DNA from: Helicobacteraceae bacterium
GTDB lineage: Bacteria; Campylobacterota; Campylobacteria; Campylobacterales; SZUA-545
Assembly: GCA_031260125.1 (NCBI GenBank)
Contig: JAIRKM010000068.1
Location: 1-49,813 of the forward strand
Direction: 5' to 3'
DNA length: 49,813 bases
Part shown: one piece after another, positions 34,572-42,892 of the stretch
How the letters are laid out: each line of letters opens with the position of its first letter
Numbering within the stretch: the first letter of the stretch is position 1
The notes under the pieces: model-generated
The model's database searches: none
Seen by the model: the letters and a program-made list of their open reading frames with translations, nothing else
Told to the model about the DNA's origin: nothing
Position numbers and translations under genes: made by a program

Positions 34572-35036
34572 CTATCGCTTTGCAGGTTTATTCTGCTGAT
34601 AGGCGTAAAATAACTCGCTGAAGCGTTTTGCGTCCACCTTGACTTCCATTTCAACCTGACACAACCCGTTGTCCCATATCGTCTCGACCACGTCCGCGCC
34701 GCGGACGATGCTGTAAAGCTCCGTGCGTATTTCCGATCGCACCAGCGCGGCATCTCTTACCGTGTCGCTCGCGGTGATTTTGAGACCGTGGAGCTTTTCG
34801 CCGAGTTGCCTGTAGCCATCCACGATCGCCGCGCGCTTTGCCAGCGCAAGCTGCTGCGCCCTACTTGCGGTGTTTTCCTTTACTGTGCCTAGCCCTATCG
34901 CGCGTATGGTAATGATGTGCGACGGTTTTATAATCGGCGTGTTCTGAATGATGGGCTGTTCGGTTTTCTGATCGATAGCGTCCTCCGCGAAAGCCGGCGC
35001 CAAAATCAAAGCAAGATAAAAGGGTAAAAACCGCAT
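34572..35036 (-). CDS. LPP20-like exported protein
   Basis: The protein has 154 residues with a signal peptide (MRFLPFYLALILAPAFA) but no lipobox cysteine, so it is probably periplasmic rather than a lipoprotein. The core RAIGLGTVKENTASRAQQ, LALAKRAAIVDGYRQLGE and IVRGADVVETIWDNGLCQVEMEVKV has the LPP20/FlgP pattern. Members of the family are outer-membrane antigens or flagellar accessory lipoproteins in Helicobacter and Campylobacter. The gene converges on the FlgZ-like gene with a five-base gap. A flagellar role is plausible but not shown. Confidence 0.75.
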   Translation of the reverse strand: MRFLPFYLALILAPAFAEDAIDQKTEQPIIQNTPIIKPSHIITIRAIGLGTVKENTASRAQQLALAKRAAIVDGYRQLGEKLHGLKITASDTVRDAALVRSEIRTELYSIVRGADVVETIWDNGLCQVEMEVKVDAKRFSELFYAYQQNKPAKR

Positions 35037-35110
35037 TTTGGTATCCTTAAAGCGAGAGTATTTCTTTAGCTAGATCGGTTATTTGCGAAAATTATTTACA
35101 AGGCACCGCA

Positions 35111-36211
35111 ATGTTCTATTACGTTTCAATCGCCGTCTCTTCCGCTATGTCGCTTGGCATAGGCTGGACGCTTGTGCGCCCGCTTGCCGTGAAAAAGCCC
35201 GTAAAGATCGCCCTATACGGCGCGCTTGGCGTTGTTTGGTTGATGTCTATTACCTATATGCCGCTACGCAGAAACGGGTTTTTCGGTTCATTTCTTGAGG
35301 ATATTTTCGCCTCGTCGATCATGGCGATCTTCTCGCTTTTTATCGCCGCGGTGATTGGCGACTGGATCGTACGGGCGTTCAAGCGCCCCGCCGTTACAAA
35401 AGCCGTTCGTATCACAATCGCGATCGCTGTGCCGATCTATCTGCTATACGGCTTTGTCTCCGCGCAAAGCGCGCCGCTTATCAAGCGGGTAACGGTACAG
35501 AGCGCCAAAATAGCCGCCCCCGTTACAATCGCGCATCTTACCGATCTGCATTTGGGAAACGGCAAGCTACTAGAAGAGAGCTTCGCCGCGAGAATCGCCG
35601 ATCAGACCTCCGCGCTAAACGCCGACATTGTGGTAATCACAGGCGATCTGGTTGACGCGCCTCTCGAAAGGGTCAGGGCGTCGCTTGATATTATCGCGCG
35701 GATAAAGAGCCGTTACGGGATATTCTTTGTCGCCGGCAATCACGAGTATTTCAACGATCTTGTCCCTACGCTGAACTATCTGGAGAGCATAGGCATAAAG
35801 GTACTTCGCAACAGTTCGGAAAGGGTGGAAGGCGAATTTGGCACGATCGACATAGCGGGAGTTTACGATCTCTCCGCTAGGCGCTACAACGTGCTTATGC
35901 CCGATCCGCAAAAGGCGCTCTCGGAGACCGACGATGATAACTTCATTGTCGCTTTGGCGCACCAACCCAAGATGGCGTTTGAGTTTCCGGAAAAGAGCTT
36001 CGATCTGATGATGACGGGACACACGCATGGCGGGCAGATATTTCCCTTTACGATCGCCGTGCGTTTCGCGCAGCCCTACATAAGCGGAATGTACGATCAC
36101 GACGAGCGAGCCAAGATATTTATAAGTAACGGCGTTGGATATTGGGGTCCGCCGTTTAGGGTGTTAGCGCCAAATCAGATAGGGCTGATCACGCTACAAT
36201 CTCGCAACTAA
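35111..36211 (+). CDS. Membrane-bound metallophosphoesterase (YaeI-like)
   Basis: The protein has 366 residues. Three or four membrane helices occupy the first 118 residues. A calcineurin-type phosphoesterase domain follows with all metal motifs: DLH (D145, H147), GDLVD, GNHEY, ALAHQP and GHTHGGQ. Relatives act on phospholipid or UDP-diacylglucosamine-type substrates; the substrate here is unknown. The start ATG has AAGG upstream. It diverges from the LPP20-like gene and is ten bases before argD. Confidence 0.9.
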   Translation: MFYYVSIAVSSAMSLGIGWTLVRPLAVKKPVKIALYGALGVVWLMSITYMPLRRNGFFGSFLEDIFASSIMAIFSLFIAAVIGDWIVRAFKRPAVTKAVRITIAIAVPIYLLYGFVSAQSAPLIKRVTVQSAKIAAPVTIAHLTDLHLGNGKLLEESFAARIADQTSALNADIVVITGDLVDAPLERVRASLDIIARIKSRYGIFFVAGNHEYFNDLVPTLNYLESIGIKVLRNSSERVEGEFGTIDIAGVYDLSARRYNVLMPDPQKALSETDDDNFIVALAHQPKMAFEFPEKSFDLMMTGHTHGGQIFPFTIAVRFAQPYISGMYDHDERAKIFISNGVGYWGPPFRVLAPNQIGLITLQSRN

Positions 36212-36221
36212 AGGGGATAGC

Positions 36222-37400
36222 ATGGACATTTTCGAGCTTGATGGCGCCTTTGTGCTACATACCTATGCGCGGCGAAAAATAGCATTTGAGCGCGGCAAAA
36301 ACGCGACGCTTTTCGATCAAAACGGCAAAGATTACATAGACTTCGCGTCCGGCCTCGGTGTAAACAGCGTAGGTTATGGCAACGAAAGATTGGCGGCGGC
36401 AATAGCCGATCAAGCCTCCAAAATCATTCACAGTTCCAACCTCTACACGATAGATATTCAAGCGCTGCTTGCCGAGCGCATCGTAAAACTAAGCGGGCTG
36501 GACGCGAGAGTTTTTTTTGCCAACAGCGGCGCGGAGGCGAACGAGGGGGCGATCAAGCTCGCGCGAAAATATGGACAAAAAAGCGGAAGGTTTGAGATTA
36601 TCACGCTGCGCAACTCCTTTCACGGACGGACGATTGCGACGCTCAAAGCCACGGGGCAGGAAAAATTTCACGCCTGTTTCGGACCGTTTCCGGATGGGTT
36701 TATCTATGCGGCGGACGTAGAGGACGTTCTGCGCAGGATCGGCGGCAAGACCGTGGCGGTGATGGTGGAACTGGTGCAGGGCGAAGGAGGCGTTTTGCCG
36801 TTGGACGTGAAAGCCGTGCAAAATCTGGCGGCGGAACTCAAAAAGCGCGATATCCTGCTGATCGTTGACGAGGTGCAGACGGGCGTTTTCCGTAGCGGCG
36901 AATTTATCGCTTCAATTGGCTACTCCATAGAGCCGGACATATTTACGCTGGCAAAGGGGCTGGGCGGCGGCGTGCCGATCGGCGCTGTAATCACGACAAA
37001 AAAAGAACTCTTTGAGTATGGCGATCACGCCTCTACGTTCGGCGGAAATTTTCTCTCCTCAAGGGCGGCGTATACGACGCTGGAGATATTGGAGGAGTTG
37101 AAAAACAGCGGGGAACTAGCGCGGACGATCGGCTACTTCACGCGGAAAAATGGCGAAATTGCCGCGAAATATCCGCGCCTTTTTCTGGGAGAGGCGGGAG
37201 TGGGGCTGATGCGGGCGCTGATTGCCAGAGACGACGCTGTTCAGCAGGCGGTTTTGGAGGAGGCGCATAAAGAGCAAGTGCTGGTTTTGCGATCGGGCAG
37301 TTCACGTGTCAGAATGCTTCCGCCGCTTACGATATCCCAAGAGGAGATCGAACTCGGCTTTCAACGGCTGGAGGGCGCTTGCCGCGCCGTAGATTCCTAG
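36222..37400 (+). CDS. argD: Acetylornithine aminotransferase
   Basis: This class III PLP aminotransferase acts in arginine (and possibly lysine) synthesis. The protein has 392 residues. The PLP lysine lies in TLAKGLGGGVPIGA. FFANSGAEANEGAIKLAR, NSFHGRT and DEVQTGVFRSG are standard ArgD motifs. The ATG at 36222 has AAGGGG at proper distance. The gene overlaps the following methyltransferase gene by 22 bases. Confidence 0.94.
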   Translation: MDIFELDGAFVLHTYARRKIAFERGKNATLFDQNGKDYIDFASGLGVNSVGYGNERLAAAIADQASKIIHSSNLYTIDIQALLAERIVKLSGLDARVFFANSGAEANEGAIKLARKYGQKSGRFEIITLRNSFHGRTIATLKATGQEKFHACFGPFPDGFIYAADVEDVLRRIGGKTVAVMVELVQGEGGVLPLDVKAVQNLAAELKKRDILLIVDEVQTGVFRSGEFIASIGYSIEPDIFTLAKGLGGGVPIGAVITTKKELFEYGDHASTFGGNFLSSRAAYTTLEILEELKNSGELARTIGYFTRKNGEIAAKYPRLFLGEAGVGLMRALIARDDAVQQAVLEEAHKEQVLVLRSGSSRVRMLPPLTISQEEIELGFQRLEGACRAVDS

Positions 37401-38368
37401 ATTATGCCCGCGAGTGGCTCTATGGCGAAGAGGGCTACTACGTTAAGGCGCCGGCGATTGGAAAAAGAGGCGACTTTTTCACCTCCGTAAGCGCGACAAG
37501 TTTTTTTGGCGGCGCTATCGCGAATCATCTCGTCGGGCTGATCAGAAGAGGTGATCTAAAAGAGGAATCCGCCGTCGTAGAGTTCGGGGCGCATCAAGGC
37601 GAACTGCTCTCAGACGTTGCCCAATTTGTCTATACGCTTGAGCCAAAACTGCTAAAAACGCTCACGTTTACGATCGTTGAGCCGATCGAGGCGTTGAGAA
37701 GGGCGCAGGAAAAACATATCCGCAATGGGTTTGGCGGCGCGCTGCGCTTTAGGATACTCCCCGATCTAAGCAGCGCGCGATCTAGCAGCGCCTTTGTGTA
37801 TGCAAACGAGCTTTTTGACGCGTTTAGTTTCGATCTGTACAACAGGGGCGAGATCGCCTATGTGGAAAATCACAGCCTCGTGTGGCAAAAGGCGGACGCA
37901 AAGGCGGCGTTAAAAGCCGATCGGCTGGGAGTGGAGCGCGGCGAGATATTCGACGGATTCGAGCGTTTTGCGCGGGCGCTTTCCGGCGCGTTCGATCGGT
38001 GTGAGGCGATCATCTTTGACTACGGCGTATTCCACCCGCGAGACGATTTTTCGGCGCGTATTTACAAGGAGCATAAAATCTATCCGCTTTTTTCCGTAGC
38101 CGATCTGAAACCCTTCTACAAAAACGCCGATCTTACGGCGGACGTTCCGTTTTGGCATCTGCTTGGCGCGTTCAAAGAGGCTGGTTTTGACGGCGCGGTG
38201 CAGGAGCAAAACGCCGCCCTCATTGATATGGGATTGCTCGATCTTCTGAAACTCTACGAGGAGAAGGCGGGCTTTGAGGCGTACCGGAGAGAATCCGGCA
38301 GGGTGCGGACCCTGCTAGACCCCCTCCTGCTGGGCGAGCGGTTCAAGTGCTGCCGCTTTTGCCGCTAA
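37379..38368 (+). CDS. MidA/NDUFAF7-like SAM-dependent methyltransferase family protein
   Basis: The protein has 329 residues. The N-terminus (FLDYAREWLYGEEGYYVK), GKRGDFFTSVSATSFFGG and the ANELFDAFSFD motif identify the DUF185/MidA family, whose mitochondrial member methylates an arginine of complex I. The SAM-binding loop reads VVEFGAHQGELLSDV, less glycine-rich than usual. The start is TTG at 37379, inside the argD 3' end, with GGAGG upstream. The 3' end overlaps an opposing small gene by 54 bases. The actual substrate is unknown. Confidence 0.82.
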   Translation: MPRRRFLDYAREWLYGEEGYYVKAPAIGKRGDFFTSVSATSFFGGAIANHLVGLIRRGDLKEESAVVEFGAHQGELLSDVAQFVYTLEPKLLKTLTFTIVEPIEALRRAQEKHIRNGFGGALRFRILPDLSSARSSSAFVYANELFDAFSFDLYNRGEIAYVENHSLVWQKADAKAALKADRLGVERGEIFDGFERFARALSGAFDRCEAIIFDYGVFHPRDDFSARIYKEHKIYPLFSVADLKPFYKNADLTADVPFWHLLGAFKEAGFDGAVQEQNAALIDMGLLDLLKLYEEKAGFEAYRRESGRVRTLLDPLLLGERFKCCRFCR

Positions 38369-38674
38369 AGGTTCGCTCTTTAGGGAAGAATCGTTGCTCC
38401 ACAGCTTGCTCAACGCTTCAGACGTGGCTTTAATAACGACCATCTTTTTCTCCCTTTTTGCCATCTGCCCAAGCTCCTTGTTATAAAAGGGGCGGTTTAT
38501 AAACTCAACGACATCCCTCAAAAGCCATGTGTTTTGTTTATCGGACGTGCTGGGTACACAGTTTGGACTGACCAACGTTTCGCGCTCAACCTCTTCGGGA
38601 GAGAGAAACACCTTGTTGTAGCGCTTCTCCAAAAATATGGTCAACTCGCGATCCAAACTGGCTTTGCTACTCAT
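38315..38674 (-). CDS. Small protein of unknown function
   Basis: The protein has 119 residues and no signal peptide. It has a mixed-charge N-terminal half (FLEKRYNKVFLSPEEVERET) and a C-terminus rich in Ala, Leu and Lys. I recognise no family. The last 54 bases overlap the end of the MidA-like gene on the other strand, which is unusual and leaves the true 3' end uncertain. It follows two other small minus-strand genes and may share their transcript. Confidence 0.55.
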   Translation of the reverse strand: MSSKASLDRELTIFLEKRYNKVFLSPEEVERETLVSPNCVPSTSDKQNTWLLRDVVEFINRPFYNKELGQMAKREKKMVVIKATSEALSKLWSNDSSLKSEPLAAKAAALEPLAQQEGV

Positions 38675-38739
38675 TTCTTAAACCTCGCTTTAGTAGGAAA
38701 ATGAGGTATTCTAATCGCTTTTTTTGCGTTTGTCAATTA

Positions 38740-39012
38740 TTATTCACATTTTTTTATGCCGAGCTTGCAAAGAACCTTCTCAAAAAATTCGCCGCCTTCA
38801 CGATCGAAGTCGTCGTCAAACTCCATATAGAACGCGCAGTGTTCCGGCCTATCTAGGCTACAATTTTCCACAATAGTGGGATTTAACCCAGTCTGCTCCT
38901 TCACTTCGTCGATCGCCTTCAAAATCGCGTTCTTCGCTTCCTCGTCGGTGCCATAAACTAGCTGAAGCCCCTCGTAACGCTCTTCCATTCTCAAATACGC
39001 CTTGATCTCCAT
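38740..39012 (-). CDS. Small acidic protein of unknown function
   Basis: The protein has 90 residues, strongly acidic, with an alternating helix/strand pattern. Four cysteines are present: two in CSLDRPEHC, one in KVLCKLG, and one in the C-terminal KKCE. The starting ATG at 39012 has AGGAG upstream. It lies 17 bases after the UPF0763-like gene and is probably co-transcribed with it. No family was recognised. Confidence 0.65.
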   Translation of the reverse strand: MEIKAYLRMEERYEGLQLVYGTDEEAKNAILKAIDEVKEQTGLNPTIVENCSLDRPEHCAFYMEFDDDFDREGGEFFEKVLCKLGIKKCE

Positions 39013-39029
39013 AAGCGCGCTCCTTTGGG

Positions 39030-39515
39030 CTAATCCTGCCCTAACATTTCTTCTTTCAGATGGTAAAAGAGGTTTGGATGCTCCCGCCGTATCCGATCGA
39101 TGAGCGATTCTATGTCCACTTCCAAAATGCGGGTATTGCGGTTGTGTACAAGTTTGCTTTCTAGCTCGCTAATCGCCACCGCCCACACGTCGCCGAAGTC
39201 GATCGGAAAGTTGCGCCAAATCGCCTTTTCTAGCTTGAGGCTGAAATTTTCGGAGGAGAGGGAGTGTAAAGAGTGGATAAACTGCATAAACGACTCTATT
39301 GAGGTCAGCGCGTACACCTTGCCATTTTCATCGACTATAAACCATGGCTTAGACGGATCCCACTCGCCGCTCAACAGTTCCAGCGTCTTTTTCTTTGGGT
39401 TGTCCGTGCTTGCAAGCCTCAAAACAATACGGGAGTCCTGCGCCGATGCGTCTAGCGAACGGGCAGCTTCCTCAATTTTTTGAAGCGTTGTTTTGCATAG
39501 TTTTGCCTCTGCCAT
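39030..39515 (-). CDS. UPF0763 (DUF2603)-like protein of Campylobacterota
   Basis: The protein has 161 residues, cytoplasmic. The sequence [20 protein letters not shown], then [19 protein letters not shown] and [14 protein letters not shown], matches my memory of the UPF0763/DUF2603 family, found only in this phylum and without known function. It diverges from ruvB across 53 bases. It probably heads a three-gene unit with the two small genes that follow. Confidence 0.7.
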   Translation of the reverse strand: MAEAKLCKTTLQKIEEAARSLDASAQDSRIVLRLASTDNPKKKTLELLSGEWDPSKPWFIVDENGKVYALTSIESFMQFIHSLHSLSSENFSLKLEKAIWRNFPIDFGDVWAVAISELESKLVHNRNTRILEVDIESLIDRIRREHPNLFYHLKEEMLGQD

Positions 39516-39568
39516 TCATTTCCTCATCATTTGATAAAATAATGCCACACAAGCGATTAAAGGGCATT

Positions 39569-40576
39569 ATGGAACGGATAGTGGCGGTCGAGCAGGTGAG
39601 CCTTGAGAGCGCGGAGGATCAAAGCCTTAGACCGAACGAATGGGACGGCTATATTGGACAAAAAAATATAAAAAACAATCTCAGAGTCTTTATTGATGCC
39701 GCAAAAAAACGTTCCGAACCGCTTGATCATCTGCTTTTTTTTGGTCCGCCCGGGCTGGGAAAAACCACGCTTGCTTACCTGATCGCGCGCGAAATGAACG
39801 TCAACATCAAAACCACCTCCGGACCTATGATAGAAAAGACGGGCGATCTGGCGGCAATATTGACAAACCTAAGCGATGGCGACATACTTTTTATTGATGA
39901 AATTCACCGTCTAGGACGCTCCATAGAAGAGATATTATATCCAGCGATGGAAGACTTCCGACTCGATATTATTATAGGCAGCGGACCGGCTGCGCAAACT
40001 GTTAAGATCGACTTGAATCGATTTACGCTAATCGGCGCAACCACGCGGGCGGGAATGATCTCCAACCCTCTGCGCGATCGTTTTGGCGTTCATTTCAGAA
40101 TGCAATTTTATACGCAGACGGAGCTTTGCCAGATCGCGAAATTAGCGGCAAAGAAACTTAATAAACCAATCGAAGCGGACGCCGCCGAAGAGATTGCGAA
40201 ACGCTCGCGCGGCACGCCGCGGATCGCGCTTAGATTGCTACGCCGCGTTCGTGATTTCGCCGAAGTGGAAGGGGAGGAGACTATAGGCAACGCCAGAGCA
40301 AAGAGGGCGCTTGACGCGCTAGGCGTCAATGAGTATGGTTTTGATGAACAGGATTTGCGCCTTTTGAAGATATTGATTGAGGCAAAAGGCAGACCGCTCG
40401 GACTGAATACGCTAGGAGCCGCGCTAAGCGAAGACGCCGGAACGATCGAGGATGTTGTTGAGCCGTACCTGCTTGCAAACGGCTACATAGAGCGCACCGC
40501 TAGAGGTAGAATTGCCACGCCAAAAAGTTACGAGGTTCTAAAACTTTCGCCGAGCCCTCATCGATCTCTTTTTTAA
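39569..40576 (+). CDS. ruvB: Holliday junction branch-migration ATPase RuvB
   Basis: This is an AAA+ motor for Holliday junctions, acting with RuvA and RuvC (not in the window). The protein has 335 residues. The N-terminal [12 protein letters not shown], Walker [12 protein letters not shown], Walker [12 protein letters not shown], sensor 1 GATTRAGM, the arginine-finger region LRDRFG and the C-terminal winged helix are all present. The ATG at 39569 has AAAGGG upstream; an ATG at 39542 nine codons earlier is less likely. Confidence 0.96.
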   Translation: MERIVAVEQVSLESAEDQSLRPNEWDGYIGQKNIKNNLRVFIDAAKKRSEPLDHLLFFGPPGLGKTTLAYLIAREMNVNIKTTSGPMIEKTGDLAAILTNLSDGDILFIDEIHRLGRSIEEILYPAMEDFRLDIIIGSGPAAQTVKIDLNRFTLIGATTRAGMISNPLRDRFGVHFRMQFYTQTELCQIAKLAAKKLNKPIEADAAEEIAKRSRGTPRIALRLLRRVRDFAEVEGEETIGNARAKRALDALGVNEYGFDEQDLRLLKILIEAKGRPLGLNTLGAALSEDAGTIEDVVEPYLLANGYIERTARGRIATPKSYEVLKLSPSPHRSLF

Positions 40577-40664
40577 CTTTTTCGCTGCCCGTTTCGCGGT
40601 GGCAAAACGCGCTGTTTGCGTTGAGGTTGCCTGCCGTTGTGGGATATTATTGAACTATCAATTT

Positions 40665-41399
40665 TTAGTCAATGTCGTTATGGGCGGCTAACGGATTTTG
40701 CGATGAAATAATCTCGGATTGTATATCGTATTTGCTCAATTCCTTTTGCAATGCCTTGCCCAAAAACCGCTCTGTTTCGTAATGCCCCGCGTCAATAACG
40801 CCGATTCCCAGCGTTTTTGCTTTGATCGCGTCGTGATACTTCAGATCGCCGGTAATTAAAATATCGCATTCGATTTCGCCGATCAAGCCGCCGCCGCTTC
40901 CGCAGCAAAAAGCGACGCGATATTCTTCGCGGCATAGCGGTGGCAGAACCGATCTAACGCCGCCGAAAGCGGCTTTTATAATCTCCATAATTCGTTCAAA
41001 GCTAAATCGGGTTTTGTGATAGCAGACACACCCTTCGCAATCAAACTCCTGCCAGCCTAAAACCTCTTTGGCGACGTAGCGGTTGAGATGGCTCTTGTCG
41101 AAATTGGTATGCATCGCGATCAGCGCGGCGTTTTTCTGAATAATATCGCGGATCAAAAGCGCGGGATATTCGGAAAAATTAAGCGATTTAAGCGGCGCGA
41201 ATATCAGCGGGTGATGAACGATCAGCGCCGCGTTTTCCGATAAAGTATCTATCACTTTTTTGTCTGCTTCCAGCGAAAGATATATTTGCGATATGGCGGC
41301 GTTTGGATCGCCCACTATTAAACCGCTGTTGTCCCAAGTCTCCTGCGTATTAAACGGTGAGATTTGATCGCATATATTTAACAGCTCTTTGACGATCAT
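40665..41399 (-). CDS. Nif3-like dinuclear metal centre protein (YbgI/DUF34)
   Basis: The protein has 244 residues. The dinuclear metal ligands are visible: IVHHPLIF (His-His), MHTNFDKSHLN (H and D) and the C-terminal DAGHYETE. TWDNSGLIVGD near the N-terminus is a family signature. The molecular function is unsettled in the literature (links to GTP cyclohydrolase and metal insertion). It overlaps the preceding PstS-like gene by ATGA. In H. pylori the homologue HP0959 adjoins HP0958. Confidence 0.9.
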   Translation of the reverse strand: MIVKELLNICDQISPFNTQETWDNSGLIVGDPNAAISQIYLSLEADKKVIDTLSENAALIVHHPLIFAPLKSLNFSEYPALLIRDIIQKNAALIAMHTNFDKSHLNRYVAKEVLGWQEFDCEGCVCYHKTRFSFERIMEIIKAAFGGVRSVLPPLCREEYRVAFCCGSGGGLIGEIECDILITGDLKYHDAIKAKTLGIGVIDAGHYETERFLGKALQKELSKYDIQSEIISSQNPLAAHNDID

Positions 41400-42892
41400 T
41401 TTATGCTCGTAATAGGAACGTAGCCGACATCTTCGATCAGCGCTTGACCCTGATCGCTCAAAAACCAGTCGATCAGCTTTTGCGCGTTTGGCGCGACATC
41501 ATTTTTGCGCGTAACGATATAGAACTCATAAACAAGAGGATAGCTTCCGTTTTGAATGTTTTCGCGCTTAGGTTCGACTCCATTGATCGCCAGCTGTCTG
41601 ACGCCGTTTTTTTGCAGCGTCTCGGCAAAAAACTTCAGCGAATAGCCTATTGCGTTGTCGGCGTTTCTGTAGCCTTTATTGTTGTACATGCGGGCGATTG
41701 ACGGCGGTTTGGCAAAAGGAAAGTCTTTCATAACGACGCGCTCCATAATTATCTGGCTGTCCGAGTCCGCAAACTGCCTAAAAGTTAGAATCTTCTCGTT
41801 TTCGCCTCCCACCTCTCGCCAGTTGGTTATTTCGTCCGAGTATATTTTTTGAATCTGATCTACCGTAAGGGAATGAACTGGATTTACTTCGTTCGATAAG
41901 ATCACAAACGCTTCTCTGCCTATCGGGGTTATTTGTAGTTCTATATTATTTTTGCGCGCCATTTCTATATCTGCGTCAGATGGCGCAAAAGCAAGAATCA
42001 TATCAACATCTTTATTGATTAGCCTTTCATATGCGTAGCGTCCGTCGTAGCTTCCGCCACGCGGATAATATATGCCTGCAAACTGATTATGGGTAAGGTT
42101 ATATGGCCTTTTGAATAGCACTTCGGCGGCTGAACTATAAATAGGATAAAACGCCGCCGCGCCACCTATAATAGGCCAATTGCTTTCGATAGAAATTGTG
42201 CTTTCACCTCTTAAACTGACAGCTTTGCCCGAATGAATGTCATAAACAACGGGCGGCAGATCGTAAGCCTCTTTGGTAAGCACGTTTAATAGCGCCTTTG
42301 GGTGCCGGTAGGTATAGAGCGATACGGCAAGCGCCATAAGCAGAACAAATATAAAGACGGAGAAAAACAGAGATCGCCCGCTTGCTATGCGGCGCTTTTT
42401 GCGCAGCGCCCCGATCGCGAAGGCAATGGCGAAAGCGCCGTAAACCGCCAGAAGATAAACGAGATAGTATGGGACTCCCATAGAAAATGAGATGTAAACA
42501 GCGGACAGTATAAAATGAAGGTTCGTTATAAAAAGAAGAAAATTTATAAACCCAAAATAGGTGTCGTTATCCACGACTGCGATTGCGGCGATCCAGTTAA
42601 GATCGATAAGTAACGCCGCGACAAACAACGGCAGGAAGAGCGGAAAACAAGTCCGAAAGTAGCCGTCTGCGATCTCCATTTTGACGGCTCTAAAATAACC
42701 CATTGCGGCGGCTATAATCACACCCATAACAAGCGGCGCGGCTACGAACGTCTTACTAGGAACGATTAAAACGAGCGCGATCATCGTTACTTGCAAAACA
42801 ACCGGCACGTAAAACAAAATCCATATATAGAGATTTGATCTAAGATGGCTCAATATTGCCAACAATATGTTTGTCAATTTGTTTTCACTCAT
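41396..42892 (-). CDS. Membrane-anchored PstS-like phosphate-binding-domain protein (copy B)
   Basis: The protein has 498 residues. The first ~200 residues are five or six hydrophobic helices with basic loops (RAVKMEIADGYF; ALRKKRRIASGR). The rest is a periplasmic-binding-protein domain of the PstS type: AAAFYPIYSSAAEV, TPIGREAFVILSNEVNPV, IQKIYSDEITNWREVGG. The phosphate-contact SGT of classical PstS is SDS here. The membrane part is not a signal peptide, so the domain is tethered. It is the tandem paralogue of the gene at 42892-44499 and shares a 71-bp block with it. No pstC, pstA, pstB or phoU is nearby. Function is unknown; sensing or delivery of an oxyanion is an inference. Confidence 0.8.
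   Translation of the reverse strand: MSENKLTNILLAILSHLRSNLYIWILFYVPVVLQVTMIALVLIVPSKTFVAAPLVMGVIIAAAMGYFRAVKMEIADGYFRTCFPLFLPLFVAALLIDLNWIAAIAVVDNDTYFGFINFLLFITNLHFILSAVYISFSMGVPYYLVYLLAVYGAFAIAFAIGALRKKRRIASGRSLFFSVFIFVLLMALAVSLYTYRHPKALLNVLTKEAYDLPPVVYDIHSGKAVSLRGESTISIESNWPIIGGAAAFYPIYSSAAEVLFKRPYNLTHNQFAGIYYPRGGSYDGRYAYERLINKDVDMILAFAPSDADIEMARKNNIELQITPIGREAFVILSNEVNPVHSLTVDQIQKIYSDEITNWREVGGENEKILTFRQFADSDSQIIMERVVMKDFPFAKPPSIARMYNNKGYRNADNAIGYSLKFFAETLQKNGVRQLAINGVEPKRENIQNGSYPLVYEFYIVTRKNDVAPNAQKLIDWFLSDQGQALIEDVGYVPITSIK
41415..41485 (-). repeat. 71-bp block shared with the upstream paralogue (copy B)
   Basis: The block matches 42917-42987 at 70 of 71 positions. It encodes the last ~24 residues of both PstS-like proteins, whose remaining sequences are much less alike. 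Confidence 0.9.
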
